Under the pieces are notes generated by a model. It was not told where the DNA came from. It saw only the letters and a list, made by a program, of their open reading frames with translations, and ran no database searches. A DNA stretch of 64,000 bases. Source: Pararhizobium gei. Lineage in GTDB: Bacteria > Pseudomonadota > Alphaproteobacteria > Rhizobiales > Rhizobiaceae. Each line of letters begins with the position of its first letter. The first letter of the stretch is position 1. Shown in pieces: positions 25,686-34,816 of this stretch. The DNA lies in contig NZ_CP119411.1 of the NCBI RefSeq assembly GCF_029223885.1, forward strand, positions 39,270 through 103,269, written 5' to 3'. Both the position numbers and the translations under genes were made by a program.

Positions 25686-26608
25686 ACGAGACGATGATTG
25701 ACGCACGTGCTTTGCGCGATGCCTTCGGCGCGTTCCCAACCGGCGTGACGGTGGTCACCACCCATGACGAAGCAGGCCAGCCGATCGGCTTTACCGCCAA
25801 TTCCTTCACCTCGACATCGCTCGATCCGCCGCTCTTGCTTGTCTGTCTGGCCAAGACATCGCGCAATTTTGCGACGATGACCGAAGCGCCCGGCTTTGCC
25901 GTCAACATCCTGTCGGAAACCCAGAAGGATGTGTCGAATACCTTCGCCCGCCCGGCCGCCGATCGGTTCGCCAGCGTCGAATGGTCGAGTGTGCCGGGTG
26001 GAGCGCCGGTCTTTGCCGATGTTGCTGCCTGGTTCGACTGCGCGATGGAACAGGTGGTCGAGGCTGGCGACCATGTCATCCTGATCGGTCGTGTGAAACG
26101 CTTCGGAAACAGCGGTCTGAACGGCCTCGGCTATGTCCGGGGCAGCTACTTTTCCCCGGCGCTGGCGGGCAAGGCCGTCTCTGCCGCAGCGGAAGGCGAG
26201 GCGCAACTGAGTGCTGTTCTCGAACGCGACGGGCAGGTGCTGATGCTTGGCGATGATCGTCTCAGCCTGCCGACATGCGCCATGGAAGGCAGCGAACCGG
26301 CGCAGGCGCTGAGCAACTACCTGCAGGACCTGACCGGCCTGTCAGTGTCGATCGGCTTTCTCTATTCGGTCTATGAAAGCCGGATCGACAACCGGCAGCA
26401 TATCGTCTATCGCGCGTCCGCCGTCGCCGGAACACCGAAGGCCGGACGCTTTGTCTCACCGGCCGAGGTTCCGCCGGAGGCCTGCGCCAGCCCGGCGACA
26501 TCAGATATTCTCAGGCGCTTTGCCTTCGAAAGTTCGATCGGCAATTTCGGCGTCTATTTCGGCAATGAAATCGCCGGCAAGGTTCACCCGATATCCAGGA
26601 AGGCCTGA
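25682..26608 (+). CDS. Flavin reductase (HpaC/RutF-like) with C-terminal extension
   Basis: Three hundred and eight residues, about twice the usual flavin reductase length. Residues 1-165 form the FMN-binding split-barrel (RDAFGAFPTGVTVVTTHDEA, GFTANSFTSTSLDPPLLLVC, FAVNILSETQKDVSNTFARP, VILIGRVKRF). The remaining 140 residues (RDGQVLMLGDDRLSLPTCAM, VSIGFLYSVYESRIDN, FAFESSIGNFGVYFGNEIAG) look like a second, NUDIX-like or regulatory domain of unknown role. It would supply reduced flavin to the luciferase-like monooxygenase six bases downstream. Confidence 0.9.
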   Translation: MNETMIDARALRDAFGAFPTGVTVVTTHDEAGQPIGFTANSFTSTSLDPPLLLVCLAKTSRNFATMTEAPGFAVNILSETQKDVSNTFARPAADRFASVEWSSVPGGAPVFADVAAWFDCAMEQVVEAGDHVILIGRVKRFGNSGLNGLGYVRGSYFSPALAGKAVSAAAEGEAQLSAVLERDGQVLMLGDDRLSLPTCAMEGSEPAQALSNYLQDLTGLSVSIGFLYSVYESRIDNRQHIVYRASAVAGTPKAGRFVSPAEVPPEACASPATSDILRRFAFESSIGNFGVYFGNEIAGKVHPISRKA

Positions 26609-26613
26609 CCGTC

Positions 26614-27651
26614 ATGAAGTTTTCCCTCTTCGTCCATATGGAACGCCTCGATGCGGGCCAGGATCACAAGAGCCTCTACGAGGAGTTCGTGGCGCTGTGC
26701 GAAATCGCCGACAAAGGCGGCATGCATGCCATCTGGACCGGCGAACATCACGGCATGGACTTCACCATCGCGCCCAATCCGTTCATCACCATCGCCGATC
26801 TCGCCCGCCGCACCAAGCATGCAAGGCTCGGCACCGGCACGGTGATCGCGCCCTTCTGGCATCCGATCAAATTGGCGGGTGAGGCTGCAATGACCGATCT
26901 CATCTGCGACGGCCGGCTGGATATCGGCATCGCGCGCGGCGCCTATTCCTTCGAATATGAACGCCTTCTGCCGGGTCTCGACGCCTGGGGCGCGGGCCAG
27001 CGCATGCGCGAGTTGATCCCCGCGGTCCAGAAACTCTGGGAGGGTGACTACGCCCATGACGGCGAATTCTACAAGTTTCCCTCGACCACCTCGGCGCCGA
27101 AGCCGATCCAGCAGCATCCGCCGATCTGGGTCGCTGCCCGCGATCCGAACAGCCACGAATTCGCGGTGGCCAATGGTTGCAACGTCCAGGTGACGCCGCT
27201 CTGGCAGGGGGACGACGAGGTCGAGACGCTGATGGGCCGTTTCAATGCTGCCTGTGCCCAGAACCCGGCGATCGAACGGCCGAAGATCATGCTTCTGCGC
27301 CACACCTATGTCGGCTCCGACGAGGCCGATATCAAGCAGGCCGCGCATGAGATGAGCGTCTACTACAATTACTTTTTCGCGTGGTTCAAGAACGAGAAGC
27401 CGATCCACCAGGGCCTGATCGAACGGATCTCCGCCGAGGACATCGCCGCCAATGCCATGTTGTCGGGCGATATCATGCGTCGAAACAACGTCGTCGGCGA
27501 CGCCGACACCGTCATCGGCCGACTGAAGGCTTACGAGGCCATGGGCTATGACGAATATTCCTTCTGGATCGACACCGGCATGAGTTTCGAGCGCAAGAAG
27601 GCTTCGCTCGAACGCTTCATCGCCGACGTCATGCCGGCCTTTGCGGAGTAG
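26614..27651 (+). CDS. Luciferase-like (LLM) flavin-dependent monooxygenase
   Basis: Two-component monooxygenase subunit of 345 residues with the bacterial-luciferase TIM-barrel features MKFSLFVHMERLD, HAIWTGEHHGMDFTIAPNPF, ARLGTGTVIAPFWHPIKLA, GRLDIGIARGAYSFEYERL and PPIWVAARDPNSHEFAVANG. It depends on reduced FMN from the upstream reductase. The pairing with a RutF-like reductase, a hydrolase and an aldehyde dehydrogenase suggests oxidative ring opening or C-N cleavage. The substrate is presumably imported by the polyamine-type transporter downstream. Confidence 0.92.
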   Translation: MKFSLFVHMERLDAGQDHKSLYEEFVALCEIADKGGMHAIWTGEHHGMDFTIAPNPFITIADLARRTKHARLGTGTVIAPFWHPIKLAGEAAMTDLICDGRLDIGIARGAYSFEYERLLPGLDAWGAGQRMRELIPAVQKLWEGDYAHDGEFYKFPSTTSAPKPIQQHPPIWVAARDPNSHEFAVANGCNVQVTPLWQGDDEVETLMGRFNAACAQNPAIERPKIMLLRHTYVGSDEADIKQAAHEMSVYYNYFFAWFKNEKPIHQGLIERISAEDIAANAMLSGDIMRRNNVVGDADTVIGRLKAYEAMGYDEYSFWIDTGMSFERKKASLERFIADVMPAFAE

Positions 27652-27655
27652 ACCG

Positions 27656-29122
27656 ATGCAGCAATTCCAGTGTTACATCGATGGCCGTTTCGAGGAGGGG
27701 CAAGCCCGCTTTGAAAGCGTCGATCCGGCAACCGGGCTTTCCTGGGCGGAAATGCCGGAAAGCCGGGTCGCAGATGTGGACCGCGCGGTCACTGCCGCGC
27801 ATGACGCGCTGTACGGCGATGGCCCATGGCCGAAAATGACGGCGACGCAGCGCGGCAAGCTGCTCTACAAGCTGGCCGACCTCGTGGCCGCCAACGCGCC
27901 GCGACTGGCCGAGATCGAAACGCGCGACACCGGCAAGATCATCCGCGAGACCTCGTCGCAGATCGCCTATGTCGCCGACTACTATCGCTACTATGCCGGG
28001 CTTGCCGACAAGATCGAGGGCGCGCACTTGCCGATCGACAAGCCGGATATGGAGGTCTGGCTGCGCCGCGAACCGGTGGGCGTGGTGGCAGCCATCGTGC
28101 CGTGGAACAGCCAGTTGTTCCTGGCGGCGGTCAAGATCGGCCCGGCGCTGGCTGCCGGTTGCACGCTGGTTGTCAAGGCTTCGGAAGATGGCCCCGGTCC
28201 GCTGCTCGAATTTGCCCGGCTGGTCGATGAAGCCGGATTTCCGGCAGGCGTCGTCAATATCCTGACGGGCTTCGGCGCCACCTGCGGCACGGCGCTGACC
28301 GCGCATCCGAAGGTCGCCCATATCGCCTTTACCGGGGGAGCAGAAACTGCGCGCCATATCGTGCGCAGTTCGGCGGAAAACCTTGCCTCCACGTCGCTGG
28401 AGCTTGGCGGGAAATCACCACTGCTGGTCTTTGCCGATGCGGATCTGGAAAGTGCTGCTAATGCCCAGATCGCCGGCATCTTCGCGGCCACCGGCCAGAG
28501 CTGTGTTGCCGCGTCCCGGCTGATCGTCGAGCGCAGCGTCAAGGACCGGTTTCTCGATATCCTGAAGACCAAGGCCGAGGCGATCCGTATCGGGTCGCCG
28601 CTGGACATTGGCACTGAAGTCGGCCCGCTTGCTACCAGACGGCAGCGCCAGCATATCGAAACGCTGGTTGCCGCCTCGCTCGATGCCGGGGCTCGCCTTG
28701 TCACCGGCGGCAGCGCTCCGGACGGCGATGGCTATTTCTACCGCCCAACCATTCTCGACTGCGACGATACAAGCTCGCCATCGCTGCAGAAGGAATTCTT
28801 CGGGCCCGTTCTGTCCGTCGTTTCGTTCACCACCGAGGCCGAGGCGCTGGCGCTGGCCAACGACACGCTCTACGGTCTTGCCTCCGGCATTTTCACCCAG
28901 AACCTAACGCGCGCGCATCGGCTGATGAAGTCGCTGCATGCGGGTGTCGTCTGGGTGAACACCTATCGGGCGGTTTCGCCGATCGCTGCATTTGGCGGCT
29001 CGGGCCTTTCCGGCGACGGGCGGGAAGGCGGGCTTGCCGCGGCACTTGGCTATACAAGGACGAAGACGGTCTGGCTGCGCACGTCCGACGATCCGATCCC
29101 TGATCCCTTCGTGATGCGGTGA
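27656..29122 (+). CDS. Aldehyde dehydrogenase
   Basis: NAD(P)-dependent dehydrogenase of 488 residues starting at the ATG at 27656, four bases after the monooxygenase stop. Catalytic Glu is in LELGGKSPLLVFAD (about E249) and Cys in GQSCVAASR (about C283). The PWNSQLFLAAVKIGPALAAG segment replaces the usual PWNxP proline by serine, and the closest groups in memory are the semialdehyde dehydrogenases of aromatic and amine breakdown. It likely oxidises the aldehyde released by the monooxygenase/hydrolase pair. Confidence 0.92.
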   Translation: MQQFQCYIDGRFEEGQARFESVDPATGLSWAEMPESRVADVDRAVTAAHDALYGDGPWPKMTATQRGKLLYKLADLVAANAPRLAEIETRDTGKIIRETSSQIAYVADYYRYYAGLADKIEGAHLPIDKPDMEVWLRREPVGVVAAIVPWNSQLFLAAVKIGPALAAGCTLVVKASEDGPGPLLEFARLVDEAGFPAGVVNILTGFGATCGTALTAHPKVAHIAFTGGAETARHIVRSSAENLASTSLELGGKSPLLVFADADLESAANAQIAGIFAATGQSCVAASRLIVERSVKDRFLDILKTKAEAIRIGSPLDIGTEVGPLATRRQRQHIETLVAASLDAGARLVTGGSAPDGDGYFYRPTILDCDDTSSPSLQKEFFGPVLSVVSFTTEAEALALANDTLYGLASGIFTQNLTRAHRLMKSLHAGVVWVNTYRAVSPIAAFGGSGLSGDGREGGLAAALGYTRTKTVWLRTSDDPIPDPFVMR

Positions 29123-29457
29123 TGGCCATGGTCTACGAGATGCGCACCTACCGGCTGAAGAACGGAGCGATCCCTGCCTATCTCAAGGTGGTGGAAGACG
29201 AGGGCATCGCCATCCAGAAGAGGCATCTGGGCGAACTCTTCGGCTATTTCTTCTCGGAAATCGGCGTGATCAACGAGATCGTCCATATCTGGGCCTTCGC
29301 CAGCCTGGACGACCGGGAAGCGCGCCGCGCCCAGCTACTGGCAGACCCGGCCTGGCAGGCATTCCTGCCGAAAATCCGCGACCTGATCGAGGTCGCCGAA
29401 AACAAGATTTTGAAACCGGCACCCTTTTCACCGGCGGGAGGAACGCGGCCGGTCTGA
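29122..29457 (+). CDS. NIPSNAP-family protein
   Basis: About 111 residues; the ATG overlaps the dehydrogenase stop (TGATG). NIPSNAP features are VYEMRTYRLKNGAIPAYLKV, the IGVINEIVHIWAFASLDDRE strand, and the C-terminal hydrophobic ENKILKPAPFSP. These small alpha-beta-barrel proteins accompany catabolic operons and may bind or isomerise an intermediate; no reaction is established. Confidence 0.9.
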   Translation: MAMVYEMRTYRLKNGAIPAYLKVVEDEGIAIQKRHLGELFGYFFSEIGVINEIVHIWAFASLDDREARRAQLLADPAWQAFLPKIRDLIEVAENKILKPAPFSPAGGTRPV

Positions 29458-29592
29458 ACCGGCGCAGAGCTACAAGCTCGATGAACACGAGATTTCGGGA
29501 TTTTGCCACCTTCCAGGGAGAACCCGGGACGGACAGCGAACGGCTGTCCCGCAAGCCAAGAAAAACAGTCCAAACAAACGGAGCAAGGGAAC

Positions 29593-30603
29593 ATGAAAAA
29601 CAGACTGATCATCGCGGCTATCGCCGCAACACTGGCTCTCTCCACGCAGGTCCGTGCCGAAGACATGGTCTTCACAAGCTGGGGCGGCACCACACAGGAC
29701 GTGCAGAAGGCGGCCTGGGCCGACAAATTCACGGAAAAGGCCGGCATCAACGTGCTGCAGGACGGCCCGACCGACTACGGCAAGATCAAGGCCATGGTCG
29801 AAGCATCAGGCGTCACTTGGGACGTCGTCGATGTCGAGGGCGACTATGCGGTGCAGGCCGGCAAGGCCGGACTTCTGGAGAAGCTCGATTTTGCTGTTAT
29901 CGACAAGAGCAAGCTCGATCCGCGTTTCGTCACCGACTATTCGGTCGGCAGCTTCTACTATTCCTTCGTGATCGGCTGCAACAAGGATGCTGTCTCGGCC
30001 TGCCCGAAAAGCTGGGCCGATCTGTTCGACACAGCGAAATTTCCCGGCAAGCGTGCGTTCTACAAATGGTCGGCGCCGGGTGTCGTCGAGGCCGCACTTC
30101 TGGCTGATGGCGTTGCGCCGGACAAAGTCTATCCGCTGGATCTCGACCGTGCCTTCAAGAAGCTCGACACGATCAAGGCCGACATCATCTGGTGGACCGG
30201 CGGTGCGCAATCCCAGCAACTCCTGGCATCCGCCGAGGCACCATTCGGCTCGTTCTGGAACGGGCGCCTGACGGCGCTTGCGGCGACCGGCGTGACGGTC
30301 GAGACCTCATGGGATCAGAACATCACGGCAGCGGACGCCCTGGTCGTGCCGAAGGGTGCGAAGAACAAGGACGCAGCGATGAAGTTCATCGCGCTGGCGA
30401 CCTCGCCCGAAGCGCAGGCTGAAATGGCGAAGGGCACCGGCTACGCGCCGATCAATCTCGACTCACCGAAACTGATGGATGCCGAGGTCGCCAAGACCCT
30501 GCCGGATCAACAAACGGCAAGCCAGGTCAATGCCGACATGGGTTACTGGGCCGAAAATCGCGATGCGATCGGCGAGCGCTGGTACGCCTGGCAGGCAAAA
30601 TGA
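29593..30603 (+). CDS. ABC transporter substrate-binding protein, polyamine type
   Basis: Periplasmic receptor of 336 residues with a signal peptide (KNRLIIAAIAATLALSTQVRA then ED). The mature start MVFTSWGGTTQDVQKAAWAD and the cleft segments DVVDVEGDYAVQAGKAGLLE and WTGGAQSQQLLASAEAPFGS are typical of PotD-like/Fbp-like receptors. GGGAACATG gives the start. It lies 135 bases after NIPSNAP and heads the importer that likely feeds the catabolic enzymes; a stem after its stop may keep it in molar excess. Confidence 0.92.
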   Translation: MKNRLIIAAIAATLALSTQVRAEDMVFTSWGGTTQDVQKAAWADKFTEKAGINVLQDGPTDYGKIKAMVEASGVTWDVVDVEGDYAVQAGKAGLLEKLDFAVIDKSKLDPRFVTDYSVGSFYYSFVIGCNKDAVSACPKSWADLFDTAKFPGKRAFYKWSAPGVVEAALLADGVAPDKVYPLDLDRAFKKLDTIKADIIWWTGGAQSQQLLASAEAPFGSFWNGRLTALAATGVTVETSWDQNITAADALVVPKGAKNKDAAMKFIALATSPEAQAEMAKGTGYAPINLDSPKLMDAEVAKTLPDQQTASQVNADMGYWAENRDAIGERWYAWQAK

Positions 30604-30609
30604 CGATCA

Positions 30610-30638
30610 ATGCGGGCATGGCACGGTCGTGCCCGCAT
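30610..30638 (+). terminator. Hairpin after the binding-protein gene
   Basis: ATGCGGGCA and its complement flank an 11-base loop, followed by TTTC only. It is a partial terminator or stabilising stem between the receptor gene and the permease genes. Confidence 0.5.
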
Positions 30639-30676
30639 TTTCAGTTGACCGGCATTTCTTCGGAAGGGTTTTCGGC

Positions 30677-31552
30677 ATGGCCTTGCTGAGTGCGCAAGAC
30701 AATCCACCAGTGACGACAAAGCCCCGGGGGCTGCGGCCGATGAATTTCGCCCTGACGCTGCCGGCGCTGCTCCTGCTGGTGGTGTTTTTCATTCTTCCGG
30801 TGCTGTCGCTGCTGTTGCGCAGCGTGCTCGAGCCGGAGCCGGGGCTTGGTAACTACGCGGCCCTGCTCGGGTCGACGACCTATCTGAAGATCTTTCTCAA
30901 CACTTTCGTCGTATCCGCACTTGTCACAGTGGTGACGCTGGCGATCGGGTTTCCCGTCGCCTGGGCGCTGGCGATCATGCCATCGCGACTGTCGTCGGTC
31001 GTCTTTTCCATCCTGCTCCTGTCGATGTGGACCAATCTCCTGACCCGCACCTATGCCTGGATGGTGCTGCTGCAGCGTACCGGCGTCATCAACAAGACTC
31101 TGATGGGCCTCGGCCTGATCAGCGAGCCGTTGCCGCTGGTAAACAACCTGACCGGCGTGACGATCGGCATGACCTATATCATGCTGCCTTTCATCATCCT
31201 GCCGCTCTACGGCGTCATCCGCAAGATCGACCCGGCTATCCTGCAGGCTGCGGCTCTCTGCGGTGCGACCCGCTGGCAGGCGCTGACCCGCATCCTCATT
31301 CCGCTGGCAGCACCCGGCATGGTGTCCGGAGCGCTGATGGTCTTCGTCATGTCGCTCGGCTATTTCGTCACGCCGTCGCTGCTCGGCGGGACGGCCAACA
31401 TGATGCTCGCCGAACTGATCGCGCAGTTCGTGCAGTCTCTGGTCAATTGGGGCATGGGCGGTGCGGCGGCGTTGGTGCTGCTGGTCGTGACGCTCACGCT
31501 ATACGCGGTCCAGCTTCGGCTGTTCGGCACAGCACGGATGGAGGGACGCTGA
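30677..31552 (+). CDS. ABC transporter permease, PotB type
   Basis: Inner-membrane permease of 291 residues. About six helices are visible, starting at FALTLPALLLLVVFFILPVL. The family stretch MWTNLLTRTYAWMVLLQRTG and the EAA loop (ILQAAALCGATRWQALTRIL) are present. The ATG at 30677 is the first in-frame start past the stem; residues 1-20 are cytoplasmic. It pairs with the PotC-type permease one base downstream. Confidence 0.92.
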   Translation: MALLSAQDNPPVTTKPRGLRPMNFALTLPALLLLVVFFILPVLSLLLRSVLEPEPGLGNYAALLGSTTYLKIFLNTFVVSALVTVVTLAIGFPVAWALAIMPSRLSSVVFSILLLSMWTNLLTRTYAWMVLLQRTGVINKTLMGLGLISEPLPLVNNLTGVTIGMTYIMLPFIILPLYGVIRKIDPAILQAAALCGATRWQALTRILIPLAAPGMVSGALMVFVMSLGYFVTPSLLGGTANMMLAELIAQFVQSLVNWGMGGAAALVLLVVTLTLYAVQLRLFGTARMEGR

Positions 31553-31553
31553 G

Positions 31554-32354
31554 ATGCTGCTGAACTTCGATCGTCTCGGCGGATGGAAATGGGCGCTCAT
31601 CGCAATCACCGGCCTGACCTCAGCCTTCCTCATCCTGCCGATCATCTTTATCGCAGCGCTCTCTTTCGGCTCGTCGCAATGGCTGATCTTTCCGCCGCCC
31701 GGCTGGACGCTGAAATGGTACGCCATGTTCTTTGCCGATCCGCGTTGGCTGGAAGCTGCCGGCACGAGCTTTTATATCGCAGCCATCGTAACGGTGTTGT
31801 CCGTCCTGATCGGTATGGTCGCCTCGTTCGGACTGGTTCGGGGGCGGTTCATCGGCAAGGAGGGGCTTCGGGCCTTGTTCCTGACGCCGATGATCCTGCC
31901 GGTGGTTGTGCTTGCGGTTGCGCTCTACGCCTTCTTCCTGCGGGTGGGGCTGAACGGGACCGTCACGGGCTTCGTCATCGCCCATCTGGTCGTGGCGCTG
32001 CCATTTTCGATCCTTTCGATCACCAATGCGCTTGAGGGGTTCGACAGGTCGATCGAGGATGCGGCGGTGCTGTGCGGCGCCAGCCCGCTGGAAGCCAAGA
32101 TCCGCGTCACCCTGCCGTCGATCAGACACGGCCCGTTTTCGGCCGCCGTCTTCTCGTTCCTGACCTCTTGGGACGAGGTGGTGCTGGCGATTTTCATGGC
32201 GAGCCCGACGCTACAGACGTTGCCGGTCAAGATCTGGGCGACGCTGCGCCAGGACCTGACGCCGGTGATCGCTGCCGCCTCAACCCTTCTCATCGTCGTC
32301 ACCATCGCCCTGATGCTGCTGGTCGCGTTGTTGCGCAAAGGACTGAAATCATGA
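31554..32354 (+). CDS. ABC transporter permease, PotC type
   Basis: Second channel subunit, 266 residues, one base after the first permease stop. The features LTSAFLILPIIFIAALSFGS, LIFPPPGWTLKWYAMFFADP and the EAA loop (DRSIEDAAVLCGASPLEAKI) are characteristic of PotC. Six helices are visible. Its last codons overlap the ATPase start (ATGA), showing translational coupling. Confidence 0.93.
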   Translation: MLLNFDRLGGWKWALIAITGLTSAFLILPIIFIAALSFGSSQWLIFPPPGWTLKWYAMFFADPRWLEAAGTSFYIAAIVTVLSVLIGMVASFGLVRGRFIGKEGLRALFLTPMILPVVVLAVALYAFFLRVGLNGTVTGFVIAHLVVALPFSILSITNALEGFDRSIEDAAVLCGASPLEAKIRVTLPSIRHGPFSAAVFSFLTSWDEVVLAIFMASPTLQTLPVKIWATLRQDLTPVIAAASTLLIVVTIALMLLVALLRKGLKS

Positions 32355-33436
32355 GCCAACCCTTCCTGCAGATCCGCGCCTTGCGAAAGGACTATGGCAT
32401 CGTCACCGCCGTTCAGGAGGTCAATCTCACGGTCGAGCGCGGCGAGTTCATGACGTTCCTTGGGCCGTCTGGCTCCGGCAAGAGCACGACGCTTTATATT
32501 CTTGCCGGCTTCGAGAACCCAACGGCAGGCGACATCCTGCTCGAAGGCCAAAGCCTGATCTCGACGCCGTCGCACAAGCGCAATATTGGCATGGTCTTCC
32601 AGCGCTATACCCTGTTCCCGCATCTGTCCGTCGGCGAGAACATCGCCTTTCCGCTGAAGGTCCGCAGGCTGCCGAAGGCGGAGATAGACGCCAAGGTCAA
32701 GAAGATGCTGAAGCTTGTGCGGCTGGAAGGGTTCGAGGATCGTAAGCCCGCCCAGATGTCCGGCGGCCAGCAGCAGCGCGTGGCGCTCGCCCGGGCGCTG
32801 TCCTATGATCCACCTGTGCTGTTGATGGACGAGCCGCTGTCGGCGCTCGACAAGAAGCTGCGCGAGGAGATCCAGCACGAAATCCGCCGTATCCACCAGG
32901 AGACCGAGGTTACCATCCTCTACGTCACGCACGACCAGGAAGAGGCGCTGCGGCTGTCCGATCGGATCGCCGTGTTCTCCAGGGGCGTGATCGACCAGAT
33001 CGGCACCGGTCCGGAGCTTTACGCAAATCCCACCACCCGTTTCGTCGCGGAGTTTGTCGGCGACAGTGATTTTATCGATTGCCGGATCATTGCAGCGCAG
33101 GATGGACGCGCCGATGTTACCATCGGATCCAGCGCTATCCGTGGCGTGCCGTTGCACGGGCTGGGTGCTATCGGTGAAACGGCGGCGCTGATGCTGCGGC
33201 CGGAGCGCCTTTCCCTGACGTGCGGATCCGCCGCGGAAGGCGGCGCCAATCTTGCGGCCACCGTAACCGACATCACCTTTCTCGGTAGCAATATCCACGT
33301 CGCCGCTACGGCAGAGAGCGGCGAAGCGCTGTCCGTGCGCCTGCCGTTCGGCCATGAAGCGGCATCACGGCTCGCGCGCGGCGATGCCATCACGCTCGGT
33401 TTCGATCCTTCCAGCGCGCACGTTTTCAGTGCCTAG
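32351..33436 (+). CDS. ABC transporter ATP-binding protein, PotA type
   Basis: ATPase of 361 residues. It has Walker [11 protein letters not shown], a Q-loop in [13 protein letters not shown], the signature [15 protein letters not shown], Walker [13 protein letters not shown] and switch His in [10 protein letters not shown]. The last 120 residues form a TOBE/OB domain ([26 protein letters not shown]) that regulates import complexes of the polyamine/iron class. It completes the transporter (receptor, two permeases, ATPase) of the catabolic operon. Confidence 0.95.
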   Translation: MSQPFLQIRALRKDYGIVTAVQEVNLTVERGEFMTFLGPSGSGKSTTLYILAGFENPTAGDILLEGQSLISTPSHKRNIGMVFQRYTLFPHLSVGENIAFPLKVRRLPKAEIDAKVKKMLKLVRLEGFEDRKPAQMSGGQQQRVALARALSYDPPVLLMDEPLSALDKKLREEIQHEIRRIHQETEVTILYVTHDQEEALRLSDRIAVFSRGVIDQIGTGPELYANPTTRFVAEFVGDSDFIDCRIIAAQDGRADVTIGSSAIRGVPLHGLGAIGETAALMLRPERLSLTCGSAAEGGANLAATVTDITFLGSNIHVAATAESGEALSVRLPFGHEAASRLARGDAITLGFDPSSAHVFSA

Positions 33437-33554
33437 CACCACTTTGGCAGAATTGAATTTTTCGCTTTCGGTATAGTAAGTGCGTTGATGACGGCTCTTC
33501 GCACTGCTGGCAAGGTCGGCTCAGGTGGCCCACGACAAACTCGTTGCTTGTTTT

Positions 33555-34030
33555 TCCCACTTTGCGGTCTGCAATCTCTGGTGCTAGAGGACGGCATAGG
33601 CGCTCACTGTCATCAGTGCGTGCCGATGGAGTCCCTGCCATGATCGGTCTTCGAAGTGATCGAGGCCAAGTTCCCCTTTCATCTGCTGATGTGATTGTTG
33701 GCAGACCCATCGTGCCTTGATGGCGGCAGCCAACATTTTCGACGTCGCATCGGCCGGCAGGTTGGACAGACATTATTTGCGCTCGCCGCTCGAGCGCCCC
33801 TCGCCTACCAACCAAGCTTCCTCGCCCGGCATGTATTGTTGTCCCTTGTCTTGAATGCTTTGCGGCGTGCGGTCCGCGATGCGGCAAAGCGTGCGGTCAG
33901 TCGGCCTTTCGTGCCACGACGCCAACTGACCGTCTTCCAGCGTGCAGGCGTCAGGATCGTCTCGGCTGCAAGCGAAAGCGTGTCGGGGATTGGATGCTTG
34001 CGCGGGCGGCCATGACCGGAGATCGGAAAG
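33555..34030 (-). pseudogene. IS701-family transposase remnant (C-terminal part)
   Basis: Reading leftward, frames give HGRPRKHPIPDTLSLAAETI, WKTVSWRRGTKGRLTARFAA, then after a frameshift MPGEEAWLVGEGRSSGERK followed by a stop, then CLSNLPADATSKMLAAAIKA and LDHFEDRSWQGLHRHALMTV. This order matches the C-terminal half of IS701-type transposases. Multiple shifts and stops make it dead. Bases 33437-33555 hold nothing recognised. Confidence 0.75.
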
Positions 34031-34160
34031 ATCAGTTTGACATCATGGGATACACCTTCTGATGCTTAATGAGAGCTGCAACGCGCTCATTCTACCCGAA
34101 AACTCTGCGACGAGCCCGCCAACGGTCAGGACGATCTGTTTCAGCCTCCTGTCTCCGTGT

Positions 34161-34316
34161 TTACGTCAATGAGGCCAGCAGTGCTACGAGATGGCCTTGG
34201 CGATGCGTTTCGGTCTTCTCGAAGATGGCCTTGATCCTGCTTCGGGCGGTTTCCCTTGTGATGCCGAGGGCATCTCCGGCGTATTCGAGAGAATTGCCGC
34301 TCGCAAGAAGTCCTGC
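34161..34316 (-). pseudogene. LuxR-type HTH C-terminal fragment
   Basis: The minus frame ending at the TAA at 34161-34163 reads LLASGNSLEYAGDALGITRE, then TARSRIKAIFEKTETHRQGHL and VALLASLT. This is the C-terminal half of a LuxR/GerE helix-turn-helix (recognition helix around RSRIKAIFEKT). Upstream sequence is out of frame (FLRAAILSN in the neighbouring frame), so only the tail of a regulator gene remains. Bases 34330-34600 hold no gene, only a short ACCCCC/GGGGGT stem at 34487-34502. Confidence 0.6.
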
Positions 34317-34601
34317 CGATCAACGTCAATCGCCACCGCCTTACCCCCTGCAGTGCTGGTATGCGCAAACAGATAAGAGACATGAAACGACTGGCTGATC
34401 AATGATTAGCCAACAACCTAAGCTGGAAATTCAGGCCTGTCCATGGCGTGGCGCCTATACATCGACAGCTGTTATTTCTCCCCGCAACCCCCATAAGGGG
34501 GTCTCACGCAATCGCTTCCTCGACAAGGGTCCGGTCGTAAAGGCGACGATGCAGGGCCAACAGCCGCAATCGTCCCGCGCGGAAACCGGCAGGAGGGGTT
34601 C

Positions 34602-34806
34602 ATGGGCATTTGGTCATTGGCGGAACAGGCGATGGCGATTGTTGCCATGTCCGCAACGGGATTTGAGGCACGTCCCTCCGGAACAGATCAGGCACAAGGG
34701 CTGGACGTCGAGGTCGCCGTGGTCTTCGCTGTCGATTTCTCGTCTTCGATCGATCCCGCCACTGCCGACCTGCAGCGGAATGGTAATACCGCCGCCCTGA
34801 CGTCGG
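34602..34806 (+). pseudogene. DUF1194 (VWA-like) secreted protein, N-terminal fragment
   Basis: AGGAGGGG precedes the ATG at 34602. The frame gives a hydrophobic leader (LAEQAMAIVAMSATG) and then LDVEVAVVFAVDFSSSIDPA with DLQRNGNTAALTS, the first MIDAS-type strand (DxSxS) of DUF1194 proteins. Similarity stops at about 34800, next to the convergent cupin gene, so at least two thirds of the gene are lost. Confidence 0.6.
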
Positions 34807-34816
34807 GACGAAATGT

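Noticed and set aside
31925-33355. 476-residue minus-strand open frame
   Set aside because: Antisense to the PotC/PotA genes, which carry full permease and ATPase motifs.
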